From Odiellus spinosus (lineage: Eukaryota; Arthropoda; Arachnida; Opiliones; Phalangiidae): DNA of 64,000 nt. Below are positions 57,500-64,000 of the stretch, one piece after another. Within the stretch, counting starts at the first letter, position 1, and every line of letters begins with the position of its first letter. The stretch is taken from contig OY987234.1 in the NCBI GenBank assembly GCA_963920705.1, positions 4,619,351-4,683,350 on the forward strand, read 5' to 3'. Both the position numbers and the translations under genes were made by a program. The notes under the pieces were generated by a model that worked only from the letters and a program-made list of their open reading frames with translations, was not told the origin of the DNA and did no database searches.

Positions 57500-57990
57500 C
57501 CTACATGACCTAGAAAACGGGAAAAGTCAAGGAATTTGAAAATTCGTCCAAAATGTCAGGGAAAAGTCTTAGAATTTGAAAATTCGTCCAAAAGGTCAGG
57601 GAAAAGTCTTAGAATTTGAAAATTAGTCCAAAAGGTTAGGGAAAAGTCTGGAAACTTGAAAATTGGCCCAAAATGTCAGGGAATCGTCAGGGAATTTGAA
57701 AATAAGCTGAATAGGTCAGAGAAATTAAATATTTTGGTACGTGTCAAGGAACTGTTTATGATTGGTTGACCAATTAATTGTAACGTAATTATTATAAACT
57801 GAAAATATTTGCCTACTACTACTACTACTACTCCTAAACTATGTCAAATAAAAATTGAGAATTGTCAAGAGCTCGCTCGTAAAAGATTAAAATTGGTCAG
57901 GAAAAATTTGGAAATGTTAGGGAAATTAACTTTCAAAGTTTTCTGCTATGAAGTTAATCCTGCTATGGTCGGGTGGCTAATTGTAGAGCC
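57500..57990. repeat. 'GTCAGGGAA' family element with internal repeats, copy A
   Basis: Four to five degenerate units of about 40 bp (AAAAGTCTTAGAATTTGAAA, ATTCGTCCAAAAGGTCAGGG) followed by the tail TATTTTGGTACGTGTCAAGG, TTTATGATTGGTTGACCAA also found at 60513. The frame 57809-58027 is repeat sequence. Confidence 0.75.
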
Positions 57991-58368
57991 TATAGTCAAC
58001 AACCTTTCTTATGAAAATTATCGTTAATTACGTTCCCGAAATAAACTACGTCATATATTGAAGAAAAACAATGACCAGTGTATTTTTTACATTTCAATCA
58101 TTTTCATTTTGAAGTTTCTTTCGGACGCGGCAGAGGTGTCAAATTTTGAATATGGCGTTTTAATAGTAAATAATAATATATAAAGAAAATTATGGTGGCC
58201 ACAGGTCAGGGAAAACAGGGAAAAGTCAGAGAATTTTAAGATATTTTAAAAATTCATGGAATTTAAAGACCTTTCAAGAAGCCAGGAAATTACAATCATT
58301 ATCTGCAGAAAAGATTTAAAGTTGACCATGATTAGAACAAAGATGCATGCAAAAGGTTTGGCGAACGC

Positions 58369-58890
58369 AGGGCTCCCAGACCACCTATAATACCTATAAT
58401 TACCTATAATTCTGAAGTGATCCTATAAAAACCTATAATTTCACTTTTTAACCTATAATACCTATTTTTTGGGGGATTTGTTCAATTTCGGTGATAAAAT
58501 TCGAAAGGAATGAACTATATAACTATAAAAATTATACTTTTGCTTAAAAAAAGTGCAAATGATTGCAAAAAACCAAGCTGTGGCAGAAAGGTTTCCTCTC
58601 CTAGGTCACTGGTAATTATTACTCTATTCATTTAGAGGTTAGGTAGACTGTCGAGAGGGGCGTGAGTAGCTAGTAGTGCCAAAGAAAGGCAGAGGGACAG
58701 GTCTAGAGGCTATAGAACCTATATTTCATTACATGTCAGCGAAACCTACCTATAAAACCCCAATTTTCGAAACTAAAAACAATAAAAAGTACTATAAATT
58801 GATATTTTTGGACCTATAAATTACCTATATTTTTGGCTTTTAAAACCTATAATACCTATAATTTTTTCTGGGCTATGCGCTGGGAGCCCT
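58369..58890. mobile_element. hAT-like element, 522 bp, perfect 8-bp duplication
   Basis: Ends AGGGCTCCCAG and inverse; GCGAACGC at 58361-58368 and 58891-58898. Subterminal zones are built of ACCTATAATA-type short repeats (ACCTATAATACCTATAATT). No open frame. Confidence 0.9.
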
Positions 58891-58899
58891 GCGAACGCA

Positions 58900-59810
58900 A
58901 TTATATAAAAATAAAAGCTTAAAAATTGGGTAGTATTATAGCTGAAACGGTCAGGGAAAAACCTGGAAAAGTCAGGGAATTTGTATCTGAAAAATCTGTG
59001 GCAACACTGCGCTTTAAACTTTGAAGTTTCGCTTTAATATCTTTGAGGTTTTATTTTTAAATTTATCCTATTGTTTTAATTGTACTTTTCACCGTGGCTT
59101 GCATATGAGTGCAACTTTAGTTTAAAATTTCGTCAGATACTTGTAATATTTAATTCTCTTGAAACTTTATAATAATAGTTTAGTTTGTTATTCTGACCTT
59201 AAAAGAGGAGTCGTAACGATCTATCTTTACTAAGGCTCGGAATTTTAAATACATTATTTGGTAATTTTGCGATTATTTATCACGGTAACGGGGGGACCTT
59301 TCTCTTAATTTGTATCATTTGATAATTTATCTTTAAGTACAATTATCGAAAGAAAATCACTTCGTTTTAAACAAAGGTTAACTGTTAAATGTAAAATATT
59401 ACACAAACATGATTTAAAAACAAAATTTGTCGTATTTTTTTAAAATAATTTGAAAAACTCACTTATGAGTCTGTAAATTATTAACGGATTAACCAGATTA
59501 AGCTGTTAATCATGGATAATCAATTAAATTAAATTAATATTCTTTATAATCCAACTTTAAACGGCTATATACGGTATTACTAATACATTCCTTATTGATA
59601 AATTTATCCGATTTCTTCGTGATAATAATTACATTGCCCCCTTGCATTCCAAAATAATCGAAATGGTTATCTTTTATTGAAACGGAGGTACGATTATTAG
59701 CTCTTAGTGTAATTATTTTATATTTAAAATATGAAATGGGAATATGTTATCCAATCGCCGAGGCCGAATCCTTACGTAATCAGTGTTTCATTGTAAATAA
59801 CTGTACGACC
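58900..59810. other. No gene recognised
   Basis: Starts with another GTCAGGGAAAAACCTGG fragment (58950-59010, ending TGTGGCAACACTG), then AT-rich sequence without coding signal. Confidence 0.4.
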
Positions 59811-59814
59811 TGGG

Positions 59815-60755
59815 AATTTGGAAGTTAGGCAAAATTAAGGTCATTGAAAAGTCTGGGAATTTGTGAATTGGCCCCAAAAGGTCTGGGAAAAGTCTGGAAA
59901 TTTGGAAATTAGCTCCTCAAAGGTAAGGGAAAATCTGGGAAATTGCCCCAAAACATCATGGAAAAGTCGGGAAATTTGTAAATAGGCCCGATATTTCAGG
60001 GTATTGTCTTGGAAATTGGCCCAAAAGGGCAGGGGAAAGTCTGGGAATTGGAAATTGGCCCAAAAGGTCAGGGAAAAGTCTTGGAATTTGAGAATTGGCC
60101 CAAAAGGTCAGGGAAAAGTCTGGGAATTAGGAATTTAGCTCAAAAGGTCAGGGAAAAGTGTGGGAATTTGGAAATTGGCCCAAAAGGTCAGTGCAAAGTC
60201 TGAGAATTTGGAAATTGGCCCAAAAGATCAGGACAAAGTCTGCGATTTGATAAATTGGCCCAATAGTTCAGGGTATTGTCTGGGGAAATTGGCCTAAAAG
60301 GCCCAGGAAAAGTCATATACTAAAAAATTGGCCCCCAAAAGGTTAATGGAAAGTCTCTGAATTTGGAAATTGGCCCAAAAGGCCAAGGAAAAGTCATAAT
60401 TTGAAAATTGGCCCCAAAAAGATCAGGGAAAGTCTGAGAATTTGAGAATTGACCCATAAGGTAACGGAAAATTCGGGAAATGAGCCAAAATGTTTGTAGA
60501 AATTAAATATTTTGGTACGTGTCAAGGAAATGTTTATGATTGGTTGACCAAATTAATTGTAACGAAATTATTATAAACTGAAAATATTTGCTTAAAGGTT
60601 GCAATGTTTTCTCATATTCCGATTAAACTATCGACCCCAGTAAAAAGTGGGAATATCCAAGAGCTCTCTCGTAACAATAAATTCTCGAAAAAAGATTAAA
60701 ATTGGTCAGGGAAATTAACTTCCAAAATTTTGTACGAACCCTTGTAAAGACCAGG
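59815..60755. repeat. 'GTCAGGGAA' family element with about 15 internal repeats, copy B
   Basis: Units of about 40 bp built on AAAAGTCTGGGAATTTGGAA and ATTGGCCCAAAAGGTCAGGG run from 59830 to 60480, followed by the same tail as copy A and by ATTTTGTACGAACCC near 60735, which matches the end of the MITE at 21025-21430. Open frames here are repeat artefacts. Confidence 0.85.
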
Positions 60756-60822
60756 TACCCCTTTAACGTAACGACCTTGCCCCTAAATTCTAATACTCCT
60801 ATTGCTAAAAATTTACGCTTTA

Positions 60823-60823
<1 letters not shown>

Positions 60824-60855
<32 letters not shown>
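60824..60855. repeat. Poly-T tract
   Basis: About 32 uninterrupted T residues. No retrotransposon body recognised next to it. Confidence 0.9.
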
Positions 60856-60860
<5 letters not shown>

Positions 60861-61106
60861 TATTACCCAAAATGAATTTACTTTTACATTGTTTTCCTAG
60901 CTAGCTCTTTTAACCTTGGGTCCGAGCTCTCGTATTACTCCCGTTATTAGCGAAATAAGTTTCGGCGTACGACGCGGTTCGACGCTTTTAAAACCCCGTT
61001 GCTTTAATAGCACCTATTCCCGCTACGACCAAAATATACCTTTCCATTATAGGGTTTAAAATTTGCCATTATGCAAATTAGGCCGTTTTGTTTTTGAAGT
61101 ATTTAA

Positions 61107-61390
61107 AGGGAGAATGCAACCTGACAACAAGTGATTTTTTTATTTTTTTTTCTATCGATTGTTTATCGTTTAAATAGGCCTAATCCACCGATAAAAGTTT
61201 ACAAAACAAATATTAAACTAGAAATAAATTTAAAACTTACCTGGAAAATAAGGCTTAGCGGGATTCGTGGAGATCCTGAATTGCCTCCGTGTAAGGTCTA
61301 GCGACTAATAAGCAAAGGCCCGTCGTTCACGAGACATCTCCAGGAGAATTACAATCGCTTTCGATTTGTCAGGATCTCCTTGAATTAAAG
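61107..61390. mobile_element. PiggyBac-like MITE, copy 2, truncated on the right
   Basis: Left end AGGGAGAATGCAACCTGACA preceded by TTAA (61103-61106). The interior matches copy 1 (AAACTTACC(T/A)GGAAAATA, GTGTAAGGTCTAG), but the right arm is missing after about 61390. Confidence 0.8.
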
Positions 61391-61689
61391 GCTAAAATTC
61401 AGAAAATTTTAAAAATATTTGGGAAATAAGGGAAATTTGAGGTTTGTTGTGTTTAGTCTAAATGGGTTGTTTCATAAAATATACTAAAAAATACTCCAGG
61501 GTATTCCAAAGTCATTATTCCAACCAATCAGAATTTTACTCTGGGGAAAATTTCATTGCTTGTTTTGTTAGATGGCGCCACGATCTCCAACGTGGTTCCG
61601 AAAAACATACTTTTGCTCGAAATGATATCAATTTTTTTATGGACAATTTGGGGGCTTGTTGTTTATATATATATAACATTGTCATAAAA

Positions 61690-61860
61690 AGACGAGATTT
61701 GATTGGCTCGTATCCCCTTCTCTTCGAGCAGGATTCAAAATGGTGGTTGACCCTTAAGTTCGAAATTTAAAAGTACTTATTTAAATACCGTTTTTTCGCG
61801 ATTTAAGTTATCGAGCATTACACACGATTTCTTCAGTGTCCCTTTAAACAGTTAAGGCCA
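61690..61860. repeat. Diverged direct repeat, first copy
   Basis: CCCTTCTCTTCGAGCAGGAT, TTCAAAATGGTGGT and TTACACACGATTTCTTCAGTG correspond to 62534-62700 (CCCTTCTCTCCGAGCATGAT, TTCAAAATAGTGGT, TACACACGATTTTCTTGAGTC). No gene. Confidence 0.75.
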
Positions 61861-61869
61861 TGTGATCGG

Positions 61870-63085
61870 CTTTTGCTCTAAGTTTAAGCAATTCTAATTT
61901 TGATCTACAATCTACTCTCTGTTACGCGGTAAATTGTATTGAGCAATAATTTTTTTTTACTGTCACTGTCACTCTTTTGGCACGAATATTATTTCCTGGC
62001 TTTATTTCCTTGGAAAACAATAAAAACACTTTCTCCTTCTCCCTCTCTCTTTCTCACGAGGGTGTGATTAACGGTAACTATGACGTTTTAGTTCTCTTCC
62101 CGTTACTCACATCACTTAACAACATTCGGTAGACCTAAAAACGCGGTTCTTTTCATCAAAGATTTTTTTTTCCCTTCAAATCTTGACGCCCTTACGTCTC
62201 GTTGTCCATCCCAAAAATTCAAATTTATGTAATTTGAAAGGTGCGTGGTGGTTTAGCCATTAATTTTGGTCTGTAAGAAACCATTATAGAGACACACTTC
62301 TTCCCTCTATGTCGTCGACAAACCGATGGTTGATTGTAGCGCCATCTCTTAGTCACGGATAACACGTGGTTTTGACACCACCTCTCCTTGTTTCCACCCC
62401 ACCTCTAGGCTGGAAGTCACGTGTGTGACGCGTTCGTATAAGAGATCTTAAGAGCGTCGTCTGCCACGGTTTTTAATTTACGTTCATTATGGCTTTCATC
62501 AAACTAAACTTTTTTGTTTTTCGTAAATTAGGTAGCCCCTTCTCTCCGAGCATGATTCAAAATAGTGGTAAACCCGTGGTTTCGCAATTTAGATACTTGT
62601 TTTGTACTAAATAACATATTTTATGGTCTAAGAAGTCTAAAAATTAAGTTATGTAGCGTAATACACACGATTTTCTTGAGTCTTCCTTTGAATATTTCAT
62701 AGAGAGTATAATTTTCTCTAATTTGAAAACTCAAAAGTAATTCCCTGTCTATAAATGACCAATTTTTTCTGGTTTAACGTTTGTTCAGGATGGCAGGTGC
62801 GTGAAAGTTCTTGGCGGGGCGTTTTACGGTTTGTAAACGTTCGGTTATCACCGCGTGTCTCTCTCTGTTCCTGTTTTCATTTGGCGCTGTTTGTTTGTAG
62901 TCCCTTTTGTTTAAGGCGTGGGTGGTTGTATAAGTTGTTCCCCTTTACCACCAGATTATCGCCACGCGCTGTAATTTTCTTTAAATTTACAAGGGACGGT
63001 CAAACGGAAAATGAAACTTTTGAACCAGTTATGTTAATTTTTTTATTTTTGTTTGATCTTTTAATTACTACCCTTCACTACCGCC
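61870..63085. other. No gene recognised; contains the second copy of the direct repeat
   Basis: The second repeat copy is at 62520-62700. The open frame 62755-63117 (120 aa) has no recognisable domain and an irregular composition; I do not call it a gene. It overlaps the start of the next MITE. Confidence 0.4.
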
Positions 63086-63089
63086 TTAA

Positions 63090-63501
63090 AGGGAGAATGT
63101 ATTCTTATAACAAGTAATTTTTTTTATCGATTCCTTATTGTTTAAATAGGCCTAATCCTAAATATTAAACTAGAAATAAATTTAAAACTTACCCGGAAAA
63201 TAGGCTCAGTGGGATTCATGGAGATCCTGATTTCCTCGCGCATAAGGTCTAGGGACAAATCGAACGCGATTGTACGTCTCGTGGAGATCTCGCGTAAACG
63301 ACGGGCCTTCGCTCATTGGTCGCTAGACCTTACACGAAAGCGATTCATCATCTCCATGAAACCCGCTAAGCCTATTTTCCGAATAACTTTTAAATTTATT
63401 TCTAGTTTAATATTTGTTTTGTAAACTTTTTATCGGTGGATTAGGCTTATTTAAACGATAAGGAATCGATAAAATCACTGTTATTAGGTTGCATTCTCTC
63501 T
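63090..63501. mobile_element. PiggyBac-like MITE, copy 3, complete
   Basis: 412 bp bordered by TTAA on both sides (63086-63089, 63502-63505), the piggyBac target. Terminal inverted repeats AGGGAGAATG...GCATTCTCTCT with long inner arms (ATCGATTCCTTAT, TTTAAATAGGCCTAATCC, TTAAACTAGAAATAAATTT). No transposase. Confidence 0.9.
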
Positions 63502-63840
63502 TTAATTGGATTTGGTCTTATAATCTTCAGGGCCTTTCATAGTTCACACGAGCCATTTTCTAAGATCTCCAACTTTAGTGGGAATACAATTTATTTAATA
63601 TTAATTGGTGAAATAAAATTAGTTCTAGGAAATTTGACCAATTAGAGATAATTTATGACTTGTCAAGGAATTAATTTGCAATCTCTGTGGAGCAACTTGT
63701 TCCGCTAGACATTTGCTTCTGGACAATTAGTTTTTTTTTTTTTTCTATAAGCGATTGGAAATAACTTCAAAATCTACATTAATGGTATACATATAAAAAA
63801 ACGTAGTTGTCAAAAATATGACGTCACGTAAAACCATTAA

Positions 63841-64000
63841 AAGGAGAATGAAACCTCGCAACAAGTGATCGATTCCTTATTGTTTAAATAGGCCTAATCC
63901 ACCAGTAAAAAAATTTACAAACCGATTTTAAACTATAGAAATAATTTTAAAACTTATCCTGAAAAAAATTAGGCAAGACTTGATTCATGGAGATAACAGA
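63841..64000. mobile_element. PiggyBac-like MITE, copy 4, cut by window end
   Basis: Begins AAGGAGAATGAAACCTCGCA after TTAA (63837-63840) and follows the family sequence (AACAAGTGATCGATTCC, TTTAAATAGGCCTAATCCAC, GATTCATGGAGAT) to the end of the window. Confidence 0.85.

Noticed and set aside
60009..60203. ORF of GPKGQGKVWELEI-type repeats
   Set aside because: Translation of the 40-bp GTCAGGGAA units.
62755..63117. 120-residue plus-strand ORF
   Set aside because: No recognised domain, odd composition, no supporting splice or polyadenylation context, and its 3' end overlaps a piggyBac-like MITE.

Overview
This is a eukaryotic, AT-rich, intron-rich and very transposon-dense window. The four recognisable host genes (TRAPPC9/brunelleschi, MYG1, RBM34, EOGT), their short introns and the mix of hAT-, piggyBac-, Harbinger- and mariner-like non-autonomous elements suggest an insect or other arthropod nuclear genome. 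The species cannot be named from the sequence. There is no bacterial gene organisation, CRISPR array or rRNA, and I recognised no tRNA.

Layout. 1-16.7 kb: the 3' eleven coding exons of TRAPPC9 (+ strand; the 5' part lies left of the window). Its introns carry a mariner-like MITE, a 24-bp minisatellite, a piggyBac-like MITE, other inverted repeats and a 3.1-kb fold-back element. One of its introns has the signals of a U12-type AT-AC intron. 16.7-25.6 kb: gene-poor, with a small unidentified gene (135 aa, 20.5-20.9 kb), a striking double palindrome, a hAT-like element with 8-bp target duplications, a broken Harbinger transposase and several MITEs. 25.65-38.35 kb: a single 12.7-kb unit bounded by about 115-bp terminal inverted repeats and a perfect 9-bp target duplication. 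It is filled almost entirely with a satellite array of about 195-bp monomers that reverses orientation near 34.97 kb and ends in a divergent subfamily. This is the most unusual object in the window.

38.6-54.4 kb is the gene-dense part: MYG1 (+, 4 exons, complete), RBM34 (-, single exon, complete) and EOGT (+, 12 exons, complete, with signal peptide and a KDEL-like C terminus). RBM34 and EOGT are divergently arranged with two hAT-like MITEs between them. EOGT introns contain a MITE, a degenerate non-LTR retrotransposon with a nested MITE, and a 3.3-kb array of 30-bp repeats. 54.4-64 kb: mostly non-coding, with a possible first coding exon of a gene running off to the right, arrays derived from a 'GTCAGGGAA' repeat family, a hAT-like element with perfect 8-bp duplications, and three copies of the piggyBac-like MITE also seen in TRAPPC9.

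The host genes are functionally unrelated (Golgi/TRAPPII trafficking, organellar RNA processing, nucleolar RNA binding, ER O-GlcNAc transfer) and do not form a pathway. The common theme is elements with inverted-repeat ends acting as cradles for tandem arrays; several independent families here show it. All gene names come from remembered family sequences, not from a search.
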